A DNA stretch of 45,767 bases from Azoarcus sp. (lineage in GTDB: Bacteria; Pseudomonadota; Gammaproteobacteria; Burkholderiales; Rhodocyclaceae), in assembly GCA_030656215.1 (NCBI GenBank), contig JAUSOD010000092.1, positions 1-45,767 of the forward strand. Reading direction: 5' to 3'. The notes beneath the pieces are model-generated. The model was not told the DNA's origin and made no database searches. It worked only from the letters and a program-made list of their open reading frames with translations. Position 1 is the first letter of the stretch. Each line of letters opens with the position of its first letter. Shown here piece by piece: positions 16,715 through 25,844 of the stretch. A program made the translations under genes and the position numbers.

Positions 16715-18346
16715 TCAGATTCGGAAGCGGCTCACACTCTCCTGCATTCTGGCGGCGACGCCATTGAGGGTTTCGGCCGAGCGCGCTGCCTCCGAGGTGG
16801 CGGCGCTGGTTTCCTCGGCATGAGTCGCAATCTCTTCGACCCGTTTGGCGACTTCGGATGAAGCTGAGGATTGCTCGCGCAGGGCAACGTCGACTTCGCC
16901 GATGATCTGCGCAACCTTGCACGCCATGCCTTGCAGATTTTCAATGATCAGGCCTGCGTTGCGGGCGTGATCGACACTGTTGGCGACGGCGCCGACTCCT
17001 TCGTCGATACCACTGACGACCTCGCGGGTCGAGTTCTGGATCGACTCCACCATCGAGGTGATCTCTCGGGTGGATTGGGCGGTACGCTCGGACAGTTTGC
17101 GCACTTCGTCGGCGACCACGGCGAAGCCTCGGCCATGTTCTCCGGCGCGGGCGGCTTCGATGGCTGCATTGAGGGCGAGCAGATTGGTCTGTTCGGCAAT
17201 GTCCTTGATGACCTGAACGATGTTCGAGATCTGCTGTGACTCGATCGCGAGCCCGCCGATGCGGGTGGAGGCGGCGGTGACAACCTCGGACACCCGGTTG
17301 ATCTCATTGACCAGGGTGTCGATCGTCTTGCCACCGTCGCGGGCCTGACGATCGGAGTCGTTGGCGAGCTTGCTTGCATCGCCGGTGCTATCGGACACGT
17401 GGTTGATGGAGACCGTCAGCTCCTCGACATTGGCTGCAATCGCCGACGCCGCGGAACTTTGGATGCCGACGCTCTGCTCCATCTGGCTCACGCCCTCGCT
17501 CAGATGGCGCGCGGCGCGGCTCAGTTCGTCGGCGTTCGATCGGGTGTCACTGATGGTGTTGCGCAGAGCGGTTTGCATCTGGCCCATCGCTTCGACCAGC
17601 TGCCCGATTTCGTCTGCTGCAGGCGCTGGCAATGTGTTGCTGGCCAAGTCGCCCCCGGCAATCTGACGCGCCGCGGCAACCACATTGGCGAGACGGGCGC
17701 CGATGATGCGCGCGACGATGATGGATACGCTGAACGCCAGAATCACACCAATGATCAGGGCTCCAATGGTAATGGCCTTTGCCTCCTGTACTGCCTCTTC
17801 GAGGTCCAGGGTGGTGACCTGGGCCTGCCTGACATTGAAGTCGACCAGTGCAGCGACGGCATCGCGCAGGCTGTTTGCGGCCTCCACCCAGTCCTTGCGT
17901 TGCAGCTTCTCGGCTTCTTCCCTGCGATCGGCTCTTAGATGTTCGACGGCAGTCATCACACTGCGCTCGTAGGCGGCCGCACGCTCCCTGACGTCACCCA
18001 GCAGCTGGCGGTCAGCGTCGTTGCTGACGAGCGGGACGTAAGCGTCGATGGCGTCGCTCAGCCCCTTGCTCAGTCCCGTCATGGATTTTTCCATCTTTTC
18101 GCGTTCGGCCGGCTCGCTCTCAAGCATGTATTCGAGACTGCGGATGCGGTAGCGAAGGCGAAACTCACCGATCTTTGATGCCTGCACGATAGATGGCAGG
18201 CTGTTCTCCGAGATTTCGGTTGCATCGTCGTGCAGCCTGTTGATCTCCATATAGCAGAGCGCCAGTGCCAGGATGAAGATCCCGCCGGACAGCAGGAAGT
18301 TGACGATGAGCTTGGCACGCAGGCTCAGGTTGTTGAATCCGTTCAT
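16715..18346 (-). CDS. methyl-accepting chemotaxis protein
   Basis: This 543-residue chemoreceptor starts at ATG 18346 after GGAG; the frame is open further upstream without support. TM1 spans about residues 11-32. A periplasmic four-helix-bundle ligand domain (about 33-190) follows, then TM2 at 191-213, a HAMP domain (about 214-266) and the long cytoplasmic signalling coiled coil. The hairpin tip carries [20 protein letters not shown] and [18 protein letters not shown], the most conserved CheA/CheW-binding stretch. There is no C-terminal CheR-binding pentapeptide; the chain ends in SRFRI. A sigma-28 promoter upstream ties it to the flagellar regulon. The ligand is unknown. Confidence 0.95.
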   Translation of the reverse strand: MNGFNNLSLRAKLIVNFLLSGGIFILALALCYMEINRLHDDATEISENSLPSIVQASKIGEFRLRYRIRSLEYMLESEPAEREKMEKSMTGLSKGLSDAIDAYVPLVSNDADRQLLGDVRERAAAYERSVMTAVEHLRADRREEAEKLQRKDWVEAANSLRDAVAALVDFNVRQAQVTTLDLEEAVQEAKAITIGALIIGVILAFSVSIIVARIIGARLANVVAAARQIAGGDLASNTLPAPAADEIGQLVEAMGQMQTALRNTISDTRSNADELSRAARHLSEGVSQMEQSVGIQSSAASAIAANVEELTVSINHVSDSTGDASKLANDSDRQARDGGKTIDTLVNEINRVSEVVTAASTRIGGLAIESQQISNIVQVIKDIAEQTNLLALNAAIEAARAGEHGRGFAVVADEVRKLSERTAQSTREITSMVESIQNSTREVVSGIDEGVGAVANSVDHARNAGLIIENLQGMACKVAQIIGEVDVALREQSSASSEVAKRVEEIATHAEETSAATSEAARSAETLNGVAARMQESVSRFRI

Positions 18347-18429
18347 TTGATGGTCTCCACACTGCCGTATTTTTTCTGCGTCGTTGTCCGCGCGATGTCC
18401 TGGGTCCGGCCGAACCATCACGCTTATTG

Positions 18430-18456
18430 CTTACGGCGTAGAAAATGCAAACTTTA
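18430..18456 (-). promoter_or_regulatory. sigma-28 (FliA) promoter of the chemoreceptor gene
   Basis: Reading the minus strand, TAAAGTTT (18456-18449), then exactly 11 bases, then GCCGTAAG (18437-18430). The first box and the spacing equal the enterobacterial FliA consensus, and the second keeps the GCCG core. The leader to the ATG at 18346 would be about 75 bases. Confidence 0.78.
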
Positions 18457-18515
18457 GGCAGGTGGAGGATTCTTGAACGGTGAGGTTGCGCAGCCTCGGA
18501 CTTGCGCGGGATTCA

Positions 18516-18926
18516 TCAGCTTGTGGATGAGTCTTCCGGGTCGAACTTGATGGATGCGGAGTTGATGCAGTAGCGCAGGCCGGTTGGCTGCGGGCCATCT
18601 TCGAACACGTGGCCGAGATGGGCGCCGCACTGGTGGCACAGCACCTCGGTGCGATGCATGAAGTGGCTGCGGTCCTCGGCCGATTCGACATTGTCCGGCT
18701 CGGCGGCGGTCCAGAAGCTGGGCCAGCCGCAGCCGGCATCGAACTTGTGCTCGGAATGAAACAGGGGTGCGCCGCAGCACACGCACGCGTAGCGGCCTTG
18801 GTCCCAGTGATCCCAGTAGTCGCCGCTGAAGGCACGCTCGGTGCCTTTCTCGCGTGCGACGTGGTACTGGGTGGGGGTCAGCAACCCGCGCCACTCGGCT
18901 TCAGGTTTGTTGATCTTGTGGCTCAT
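18516..18926 (-). CDS. msrB: peptide-methionine (R)-S-oxide reductase
   Basis: This 136-residue MsrB reduces methionine-R-sulfoxide in damaged proteins using thioredoxin. Zinc ligands are C48/C51 (CVCC) and C97/C100 (CHQC). The GCGWPSFW motif starts at G65, and the catalytic residue is C120 in [11 protein letters not shown]. The length is normal for a stand-alone cytoplasmic MsrB. A GGAGTG Shine-Dalgarno precedes the ATG. It follows the DUF2863 gene on the same strand with a short gap, so the two may be cotranscribed. Confidence 0.96.
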   Translation of the reverse strand: MSHKINKPEAEWRGLLTPTQYHVAREKGTERAFSGDYWDHWDQGRYACVCCGAPLFHSEHKFDAGCGWPSFWTAAEPDNVESAEDRSHFMHRTEVLCHQCGAHLGHVFEDGPQPTGLRYCINSASIKFDPEDSSTS

Positions 18927-18958
18927 GGCGCACTCCTGGTAGTTGCGGTGCGGCGGGT

Positions 18959-20128
18959 TCAGTGCAGATGACGCGGGATCTGTTCGGCCTGCTCCTCCGG
19001 CATCTCGGCATGCGCCACTTCACCCTCGGCCGAGGGATACATCGGCGCACCGCAGTCGTCGCAGAATTCAAGCGGAAAGCGGTGATCGAGGAAGCGCACG
19101 TCGCCGACCCCGCATTCGCGCAGCATCGCCTCGATCTCACCCGGCACGTCGACGGACTCGTCCTCCGAACCGAGAAGCGGCCACACGACCCCGTGCACGA
19201 CTTCATCGCGTCCAAGTTGGGTGAAGCCGATGCGGTACTCCTCGATCAGCGTGTCGCCGAACGGCGCAATCACGGCCCGCAGGTTAGCTGCCGGGACGTC
19301 CAGCGCGGTGCCCAGGAAGGCCACCGAGGCACGGATGGAATAGGGGCGGCTACCCTTGTCGGCCGCGCGGCAGGCGGAGAAATACGCCTCGGGCAGGATG
19401 AACTCGAGCGTGCAGCCTGGCAGCAATGGGGCCAGACAGGCACCGCCCTGGTTGCGCCATTGCGCAAGCGCCTGATCGCGGCTGCCATCGGGCTCCTGCC
19501 AGCGGAACAGAGCCTCACCCTTCGGCACCGCTACCGCGGCGAGCAGATAACGGGTGTCGGAGAGAAACTGCGAGGTCTCGGGCATGCCTTCGGTTTCGAT
19601 ATGGAGGTCGAGCCCGTCCAGGGCGGCACGTCCGGTCAGTGCGGCGAAGCCGGCGGTGGCGCAGTAGCCCTGCGGGAGCTGGTCGGGACTGAAGAGGAAG
19701 TCGGACAGCGCGAGCCGGGTGCCGCTTGCCAGCACATGCGCCTGCAGATGGACGCGCAGGTTCGCCAGCGTGGCCGCAGACAGACTGGTGGCGGGAATGC
19801 GGAATCGCGACCACACCAGAACCGGGGCGGCGATCAGCAGGATATCGTGATCGCCCGATACGCCGGCAGCCGACTCCACCCGCGACTCGATGTGGTCGGC
19901 GAGTTCGTCGTAACCCGGACCGTCATTGCTGAACAACTGGTCGAGCGCGGCATTGAGCGTGTCTTCGTCCTCATTGCCGAGCACGGTGTCTATGGTGGCG
20001 CCGAGACGTTGTTCCCAGTAGTGATCTTCAACCCGGCAGCCGGATTCTGCGAGGCCTGAGGAGAGCCAGACGAGTTGTTCTGCGAGGCGGCCTATGCCTC
20101 CGCGGCGCTTCAGGCGCGGTCTTTTCAT
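18959..20128 (-). CDS. DUF2863 family protein
   Basis: This 389-residue soluble protein has no signal peptide. The N-terminal helix-rich part ([19 protein letters not shown] and following) and the C-terminal [12 protein letters not shown] motif match the DUF2863 family as I know it, which is largely confined to betaproteobacteria. The C-terminal CxxC could bind a metal. The function is unknown. It lies directly upstream of msrB on the same strand (32-base gap), and a link to protein repair is only suggested by that position. Confidence 0.82.
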   Translation of the reverse strand: MKRPRLKRRGGIGRLAEQLVWLSSGLAESGCRVEDHYWEQRLGATIDTVLGNEDEDTLNAALDQLFSNDGPGYDELADHIESRVESAAGVSGDHDILLIAAPVLVWSRFRIPATSLSAATLANLRVHLQAHVLASGTRLALSDFLFSPDQLPQGYCATAGFAALTGRAALDGLDLHIETEGMPETSQFLSDTRYLLAAVAVPKGEALFRWQEPDGSRDQALAQWRNQGGACLAPLLPGCTLEFILPEAYFSACRAADKGSRPYSIRASVAFLGTALDVPAANLRAVIAPFGDTLIEEYRIGFTQLGRDEVVHGVVWPLLGSEDESVDVPGEIEAMLRECGVGDVRFLDHRFPLEFCDDCGAPMYPSAEGEVAHAEMPEEQAEQIPRHLH

Positions 20129-20202
20129 GGTGTGTCCTGTTGGTGGCGATCCGTCAAACGGGTGCTCGCCTGTTTACTTCGAGCCATTCTAACCGACTGG
20201 GT

Positions 20203-21036
20203 TCAGTAGGCCGGCTTGTTGAGCCTGACCGTTTGCAGGATGGTTGCGGAGATTTCTTCGATCGACTTGGTGGTCGAATCGAGCCAGCGGATGTTCTCGC
20301 GCCGCATCAGCTTCTGTGCAGCCTCGACCTCGTACTTGCAGTTGTCCAGCGAGGCATAGCGGCTGTTGGGGCGGCGTTCCTGACGGATCTGCGTCAGGCG
20401 GTCGGGGGCGATGGTCAGGCCGAACAACTTGTTGCGGTAGCGGAACAGCTCACCGGGCAGCTTGTTGCGCTCGAAGTCTTCCGGAATCAACGGATAGTTG
20501 GCCGCCTTCACCCCGAACTGCATGGCAAGGTAGAGGCTGGTGGGCGTCTTGCCCGAGCGCGATACGCCGACCAGGATCACATCGGCCTCTGCAAGCTCGC
20601 CGTCCGATGAGATACCATCGTCGTGTGACATGGCAAAGTTGATCGCTTCGATCCGGTTCTTGTAGTCGCTGCTGTCCGCTATGCCGTGGAACCGCCCGAC
20701 CGCATGGGTGGAGCGCTGGCCCAACTCGGCTTCGAGCGGGCCGATGAAGCGCTCGAACAGATCGAGGAAGAGAGCATCGGCCTTGTGCAGCGCTTCAACG
20801 GTTTGCGGGTTGACCAGGGTGCTGAACACGAGCGGACGCGTGCCGTCGCTGAAAAAGGCCTCGCGGATCTGGCTCGCACAGTCGATCGCCTTGTCCAGAT
20901 CATCGACAAAGGGGATACGCACCTGGCGGAAACGTGCCTCAGGAAACTGCGCGAGCAGACTGTGGCCCAGTGTTTCTGCGGTGATGCCGGTGCCGTCGGA
21001 GATAAAAAACACGGTACGGTAGGCAGGTTTGCTCAT
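20203..21036 (-). CDS. ppsR: PEP synthase regulatory protein (kinase/pyrophosphorylase)
   Basis: This 277-residue DUF299 protein switches PEP synthase off by ADP-dependent phosphorylation of a regulatory Thr and on again by Pi-dependent dephosphorylation. The N-terminal [19 protein letters not shown] motif and the P-loop [11 protein letters not shown] (residues 157-167) are the family signatures. I chose ATG 21036 because [17 protein letters not shown] is the usual N-terminus; the frame is open further but that part is not conserved. It is divergent from ppsA across 120 bases, the standard arrangement. It looks intact even though ppsA is interrupted. Confidence 0.95.
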   Translation of the reverse strand: MSKPAYRTVFFISDGTGITAETLGHSLLAQFPEARFRQVRIPFVDDLDKAIDCASQIREAFFSDGTRPLVFSTLVNPQTVEALHKADALFLDLFERFIGPLEAELGQRSTHAVGRFHGIADSSDYKNRIEAINFAMSHDDGISSDGELAEADVILVGVSRSGKTPTSLYLAMQFGVKAANYPLIPEDFERNKLPGELFRYRNKLFGLTIAPDRLTQIRQERRPNSRYASLDNCKYEVEAAQKLMRRENIRWLDSTTKSIEEISATILQTVRLNKPAY

Positions 21037-21082
21037 GAATGTGGGCTCGTTTGAATAGGGCAGGGGTATATTGGGGCAAACC

Positions 21083-21096
21083 CTGCCGTGCGGCAG
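21083..21096. promoter_or_regulatory. palindrome in the ppsR–ppsA divergent region
   Basis: CTGCCG-TG-CGGCAG is a perfect inverted repeat, 16 bases before a TAAAAT box (21112-21117) that may be the -10 element of ppsA. No convincing -35 was seen at normal spacing, so activator-dependent transcription is possible. Confidence 0.4.
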
Positions 21097-21156
21097 AGCA
21101 CAAAAATTCGGTAAAATCCTATTTTGCTTTCTCTTCATTGATTCCGGAAGCCATTC

Positions 21157-23523
21157 ATGACCCGTTACGTCATTCCCTTCGCAGAACTTCGCATGACCGA
21201 TGTCGACAAGGTTGGCGGCAAGAACGCCTCGCTTGGCGAGATGATCAGCCAGCTACCTTCGAGCGTTCGCGTTCCGGGTGGCTTTGCCACCACGGCCGAC
21301 GCCTACCGCGAGTTCCTCGCTCACAACGGGCTGGCCGACCGGATCAACGCCGTGCTCGATACCCTCGATGTCGACGATGTCGACACCCTGGTCAAGACCG
21401 GCGCCGAGATCCGCAAGTGGATTGTCGATACTCCCTTTCCGCCGCAGCTCGAAGCCGACCTGAAGGCCGCTTACGAGCAGATCACCGCAGAAGGCGAAGG
21501 CAGCTTCGCGGTCCGCTCCTCGGCCACCGCCGAAGATTTGCCGGATGCGTCCTTTGCCGGCCAGCAGGAAACCTTCCTCAACATTCATGGCTACGAGCAC
21601 ATCCTTCACGCCATGAAGGAAGTTTTCGCCTCGCTGTACAACGATCGTGCGATTGCCTATCGCGTGCACAAGAACTTCGCCCACGCCGACGTCGCCCTGT
21701 CGGCTGGCGTGCAGCGCATGGTGCGCTCCGATATCGGCGCTTCCGGCGTGATGTTTACGATCGATACCGAATCGGGCTTCAAGGACGTGGTGTTCATCAC
21801 CTCCTCCTTTGGTCTTGGCGAAACGGTGGTGCAGGGCGCGGTGAATCCGGATGAGTTCTACGTGCACAAGCCCACGCTGGCGCTGGGTCGTCCGGCGGTG
21901 GTGCGGCGCAATCTCGGCTCCAAGCTGATCAAGATGGTGTTTACCGACAAGAAACAAGCCGGCAAGTCGGTGATCACGGTCGATGTGCCAGAGCTTGACC
22001 GCAACCGTTTCTCGCTCACCGACGAGGACGTGCTTGAGCTCGCCCGCTACGCGGTGATCATCGAGCAGCACTATGGCCGTCCGATGGACATCGAGTGGGG
22101 CAAGGACGGCGAAGACGGCAAGCTGTACATCCTGCAGGCGCGCCCGGAAACGGTGAAGAGCCAGGACACCGGCCTGATCATGGAAAAGTACCGCCTCAAG
22201 CAGTATGGCAAGGCGATGACGCATGGTCGTGCAATCGGCCAGAAGATCGGTGCGGGCGTGGTGCGCGTGGTCAAGGATTCGTCGGAGATGAATCGGGTCC
22301 ATGCGGGCGACATCCTTGTCACCGACATGACCGATCCCAACTGGTAGCCGGTGATGAAGCGCGCCAGCGCGATCGTGACCAACCGCGGCGGGCGCACCTG
22401 CCATGCGGCAATCATCGCCCGCGAACTGGGCATTCCGGCAATCGTGGGCTGCGGTAACGCCACCGAGGTGCTGGAAGAGGGTGATTCGGTCACCGTGTCT
22501 TGTGCCGAAGGCGACACTGGTTACGTGTATCGCGGCCGGCTCGATTTTGAGGTGATTCGCACCGACATGGGCAATCTGCCCGAGATTCCGGTGAAGATCA
22601 TGATGAACGTGGGTAACCCGGAGCTCGCCTTCGAGTTTGCGCAGATTCCCAACGGCGGCGTGGGACTGGCCCGTCTCGAGTTCGTCATCAACAACATGAT
22701 CGGCATTCACCCGAAGGCCATTCTCGAACTTGGCCAGGTGCCGGCCAGCCTGCGCGACGAGATCACCCGTCGCTCGCGCGGCTACGCCACGCCGAAGCAG
22801 TTCTTCATCGAGAAGCTGGTCGAGGGTGTGGCAACCATTGCCTCCGCCTTCTACCCGAAGCCGGTGATCGTGCGCATGTCCGACTTCAAGTCGAACGAGT
22901 ACCGCAAGCTGCTCGGTGGTGAAATCTACGAGCCGGAAGAAGAAAATCCGATGCTCGGCTTCCGTGGTGCCTCGCGCTACATCGCCCACTCCTTCCGCGA
23001 TTGCTTCGAAATGGAATGCACGGCGATGCGCAAGGTGCGCAACGAATTGGGTCTGACCAACGTGCAGATCATGATTCCGTTCGTACGCAACGTGGAAGAG
23101 GCTGCCGGCGTGGTCGAACTGTTGGCCGAGCACGGGCTCAAGCGCGGGGTGAATGATCTCAAGCTGATCATGATGTGCGAGATCCCGTCCAACGCGCTGC
23201 TCGCCGACCAGTTCCTCGAACACTTCGATGGCTTCTCCATCGGCTCCAACGACCTGACCCAGCTCACGCTGGGGCTGGATCGCGACTCCGGCCTGGTGGC
23301 GCATGCGTTCGATGAGCGTGACCCGGCGGTAAAGGCGCTGTTGTCGATGGCAATTCAGTCCGCGAACAAGCTGGGCAAGTATGTCGGGATTTGTGGGCAG
23401 GGCCCGTCCGACCATGCGGACTTTGCCGAGTGGCTGATGGATGAAGGTATTCAGACCATTTCGCTCAATCCGGACACGGTGGTTGCAACCTGGTTGAAGC
23501 TGGCTTCGCACTCGAAAGCTTAA
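21157..23523 (+). pseudogene. ppsA: phosphoenolpyruvate synthase, interrupted by in-frame TAG at codon 397
   Basis: The frame from ATG 21157 to the stop at 23521-23523 would encode a 788-codon PEP synthase, close to the E. coli length of 792. It makes PEP from pyruvate and ATP in gluconeogenesis. The first 396 codons hold the PPDK_N ATP-binding domain ([30 protein letters not shown]). After TAG at 22345-22347 the same frame continues with the phospho-His motif [16 protein letters not shown] and the PEP/pyruvate TIM barrel ([24 protein letters not shown]). Known enzymes have Glu in DW-E-PVMK here, so one G-to-T change in GAG would explain the stop. A GTG at 22351 and an ATG at 22354 could allow reinitiation, but there is no Shine-Dalgarno. 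A real nonsense mutation, a sequence error, suppression or a split enzyme all remain possible. Confidence 0.85.
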
Positions 23524-23542
23524 GCAGGTCTGGTTTTGAGGC

Positions 23543-23570
23543 GACGAGGGCGACTGCGGTCGCCCTCGTC
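23543..23570 (+). terminator. hairpin after ppsA
   Basis: Perfect 12-bp arms (GACGAGGGCGAC / GTCGCCCTCGTC) with a TGCG tetraloop lie 20 bases after the ppsA stop. No T-run follows. It is probably a terminator or a 3'-end stabilising structure. Confidence 0.65.
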
Positions 23571-23625
23571 CGTTAACGCGGCCGCAGGAGGATGGGGGTC
23601 CATTTTTGGAAAGATGGTGATAGAC

Positions 23626-23656
23626 TTGGTCCGTTTTGTGTTTGACCAAATAAAGT
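23626..23656 (+). promoter_or_regulatory. weak promoter or operator candidate before the M23 gene
   Basis: TTGGTC (23626-23631) and TAAAGT (23651-23656) are 19 bases apart, slightly long for sigma-70. TTGGTC also forms a 12-base-spaced inverted repeat with GACCAA (23644-23649), so the site may be an operator overlapping the promoter. Evidence is slim. Confidence 0.25.
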
Positions 23657-23750
23657 GTGCCCGGATGTTTCGAGTCGCACGGTCTGCACACCCATATATC
23701 AGTTGCCCACCCGGATCTTCAGGGCAGGGCAGCGTAATAGGAGGACGGGA

Positions 23751-24686
23751 GTGGCTCTGGTCATTCTTTCCATGGGACGATTCAGCCGGTCGCGTGTTCG
23801 CACGCTGAGTTCCCGTGCGCTCGTCCTGATCGCGTCGGGATCCCTGCTAGCGGTTGCGGCAGGCGCGTTTGCGCTGGGGGTCGGGGTTGGACGCGGCGGT
23901 AGCGAATCCAACACATCACCGCTGAGTGTGGATCATCCGGAGGGACGTTTTCTGGTTGATCGCCTGGGCGAGATCTCGGGCAAGCTGGTGCGACTCGAAA
24001 GTGAGGCACTCAGCCTGGCGCGGCGGGTCGGTGTGATCAAGAGTGGTGAGCCGCTCCTTGACCCCGTTCCTGCATCCGGTGAAGCAACGCCATCGGGCAG
24101 CAAGTCGATAGGGCCCACCGGGGGGCCGATGATTCCCGCTTCCGGTGTCGGTGTGGAGTTCGATGGCGGTCTGTCGATGTTCGATGACAATGGAGCAGGC
24201 CTGACCGATATCGAGTATGAGCTCGAGCGGCTTGGCACGGTTTTGTTCGAAGTCGAGCGGGCGGCAACCGAACTGGATCTGGCCTTGATGGCTTATCCGA
24301 ACCGCAATCCGGTGCCGGGCGGACAGCGCAATTCGTCGTTCGGCACTCGTATCGATCCGTTCAATGGTCGTAGTGCATTCCATTCCGGGCTTGATTTTCA
24401 GGCGCCGAGCGGTACCCCGATTCTGGCCAGTGGTGGTGGGCGAGTGATCTTTTCCGGATATCACCGGCAGTACGGCTACATGGTCGAGATCGACCATGGC
24501 AATAGCCTGGTGACGCGCTACGCGCATTGCTCACGACTGTTCGTCAAGGCGGGGGATCTGGTGACACCCTCGCAACGCATTGCCGCAGTCGGCTCGACCG
24601 GTCGCTCGACCGGTGCCCACCTTCATTTTGAAATCCTGCGTAACGGCACATTCGTCAATCCCGCGACCTATCTCGCGCGCTCCTGA
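23751..24686 (+). CDS. M23 family metallopeptidase (LytM-type), membrane-anchored
   Basis: From GTG 23751, which has TAGGAGG 6 bases upstream, this encodes 311 residues. An N-terminal membrane anchor (SRALVLIASGSLLAVAAGAF and following) leads to a periplasmic chain. That chain has a short helical stretch and a C-terminal M23 domain. The zinc motifs look complete: HSGLDFQAPSGTPI (HxxxD) and GAHLHFEI (HxH), with YGYMVEIDHGNSLVTRYAH between them. Such enzymes cut peptidoglycan cross-bridges or regulate amidases. In related genomes this gene type usually sits near secA or cell-division genes, as I recall. It is followed after 11 bases by a small membrane/coiled-coil protein, probably in the same operon. 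Confidence 0.9.
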   Translation: MALVILSMGRFSRSRVRTLSSRALVLIASGSLLAVAAGAFALGVGVGRGGSESNTSPLSVDHPEGRFLVDRLGEISGKLVRLESEALSLARRVGVIKSGEPLLDPVPASGEATPSGSKSIGPTGGPMIPASGVGVEFDGGLSMFDDNGAGLTDIEYELERLGTVLFEVERAATELDLALMAYPNRNPVPGGQRNSSFGTRIDPFNGRSAFHSGLDFQAPSGTPILASGGGRVIFSGYHRQYGYMVEIDHGNSLVTRYAHCSRLFVKAGDLVTPSQRIAAVGSTGRSTGAHLHFEILRNGTFVNPATYLARS

Positions 24687-24697
24687 TCCGGTATCCC

Positions 24698-25060
24698 GTG
24701 AAATTTCTTGGTGGTTTTCGCGCGCGCAAGCTCGGCGACGATGCGGCGCGCGCGCGGGAGCTTGCACGCGTTCGTCTGCGCATGGCGCTGGCAGCATGCG
24801 GCGGGGCCCTGCTTGTGCTGGTGGTCGGAGGGGTGTGGCACATCAATGTCAGCGCTGAAAGCGAGGCCAGGGTAGCGCTGCTCGAGCAGGAGAACCGCCG
24901 GCTCGTGGAGGAGCTCGGGGTCGGGCGTCTCGCGCTCGAAATGGAGAAGGCGACAAGCAGCGGGCTGGAGCGTCAGCTGGCGGAAATCAACGATACCCTG
25001 ATGAAACGCCAGGCCGAGCTTCAGTTCTTGAAGTCGCAGGCGGCGCCAACGCGTCGCTGA
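24698..25060 (+). CDS. small membrane protein with coiled coil
   Basis: This 120-residue protein starts at GTG 24698, 11 bases after the M23 stop. It has a basic cytoplasmic N-terminus (about residues 1-27) and one transmembrane helix at about 28-48 (MALAACGGALLVLVVGGVW). The periplasmic tail, about residues 55-115, is predicted coiled coil (EARVALLEQENRRLVEEL and onward). The topology recalls small divisome or DUF6776-like proteins. I do not recognise the family securely. Its tight linkage to the M23 peptidase suggests a helper role in cell-wall cleavage. Confidence 0.65.
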   Translation: MKFLGGFRARKLGDDAARARELARVRLRMALAACGGALLVLVVGGVWHINVSAESEARVALLEQENRRLVEELGVGRLALEMEKATSSGLERQLAEINDTLMKRQAELQFLKSQAAPTRR

Positions 25061-25077
25061 GGGTGTGGCGGCGGGCC

Positions 25078-25842
25078 TCACCCTCTGTTCGGGTGCTCCG
25101 CGCGTTCGGTCTCCACGACTCGGTCCGGATCCTGGAGCCAGCCGAGCTTGATGAAAATCATCCACGCCAACCAGGCGGAAAACCAGGTCGCATAGAAGCT
25201 GAATATGATATCGCTCAGGAAGTGTCCGCCCTGAGTGAGGCGGCCAAGGCCAGCCACGCCACCGAGGGCAAGGCCGATCAGCGTCCACCGTCGTCTGGCT
25301 GCGGCGCCACCAAGAAACCCGAGACTGACCGCGTAGAAGCCTGCAGAGGCGTGACCGCTGACGAATGAGCAGTTGGACACGCACTGGTTGGTGGGCATGA
25401 GTGCCGGCGAGAAGGTGGCTCCGCCGCCGAACTCGGCCACCTTGTGCGGGCGTGCGCGCCCCCAGAAGTCCTTGAGTACCACATCGATCATCAGACCCGG
25501 CCCAAGCGCAAGAGCCGCAATCAGGTAGCCGACCTGAATGCGTCGTCTGACGCCATGTTCGCCGCGCTGAAAGGCATAGGCGAAGAGGGCGATGAAAAGA
25601 CCGATGATAATGGCCTTGGACATCATCGGAATGCCGCGGTAAAGCGCAAGAACAAAGGCGTTGCGCTCGCCGCTGAAACCGGTGTCCTCCGAATAGAATA
25701 CGGCGCTGGCGTTCAGGTCGATGTTCGGCCAGAGCGTGAACACGGCGCCACAGAACACCATGCTCAAAAGCATGTAAAGGGTGAGGCGACTGCCTGGCTG
25801 TGGTCCCGCAACCGGGTTGTGGGTAGTGTCGGCGAGTGCCAT
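25078..25842 (-). CDS. PAP2-family lipid phosphatase, LpxE-like
   Basis: This 254-residue inner-membrane phosphatase has several transmembrane helices. The three PAP2 motifs are complete: KDFWGRARP (Kx6RP), CSFVSGHAS (SGH) and RLTQGGHFLSD (Rx5HxxxD). The larger loop between the first two motifs and the NCSFVSGHAS form resemble LpxE/LpxT-type lipid A phosphatases. It is the last gene of a five-gene operon and starts 3 bases after the stop of the GT39 gene. A role in removing phosphate from lipid A or a polyprenyl pyrophosphate fits the setting. The substrate is inferred. Confidence 0.9.
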   Translation of the reverse strand: MALADTTHNPVAGPQPGSRLTLYMLLSMVFCGAVFTLWPNIDLNASAVFYSEDTGFSGERNAFVLALYRGIPMMSKAIIIGLFIALFAYAFQRGEHGVRRRIQVGYLIAALALGPGLMIDVVLKDFWGRARPHKVAEFGGGATFSPALMPTNQCVSNCSFVSGHASAGFYAVSLGFLGGAAARRRWTLIGLALGGVAGLGRLTQGGHFLSDIIFSFYATWFSAWLAWMIFIKLGWLQDPDRVVETERAEHPNRG

Positions 25843-25844
25843 GT

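Noticed and set aside
22351-23523. C-terminal part of ppsA as a separate phenylphosphate synthase subunit
   Set aside because: The frame, motifs and total length equal ordinary PEP synthase and ppsR is adjacent, so I list one interrupted ppsA. The split-enzyme idea is kept only as a finding.
21253-23691. 812-codon open frame antisense to ppsA
   Set aside because: It is a shadow of ppsA codon bias. Its openness across the TAG site says nothing about that stop being functional.
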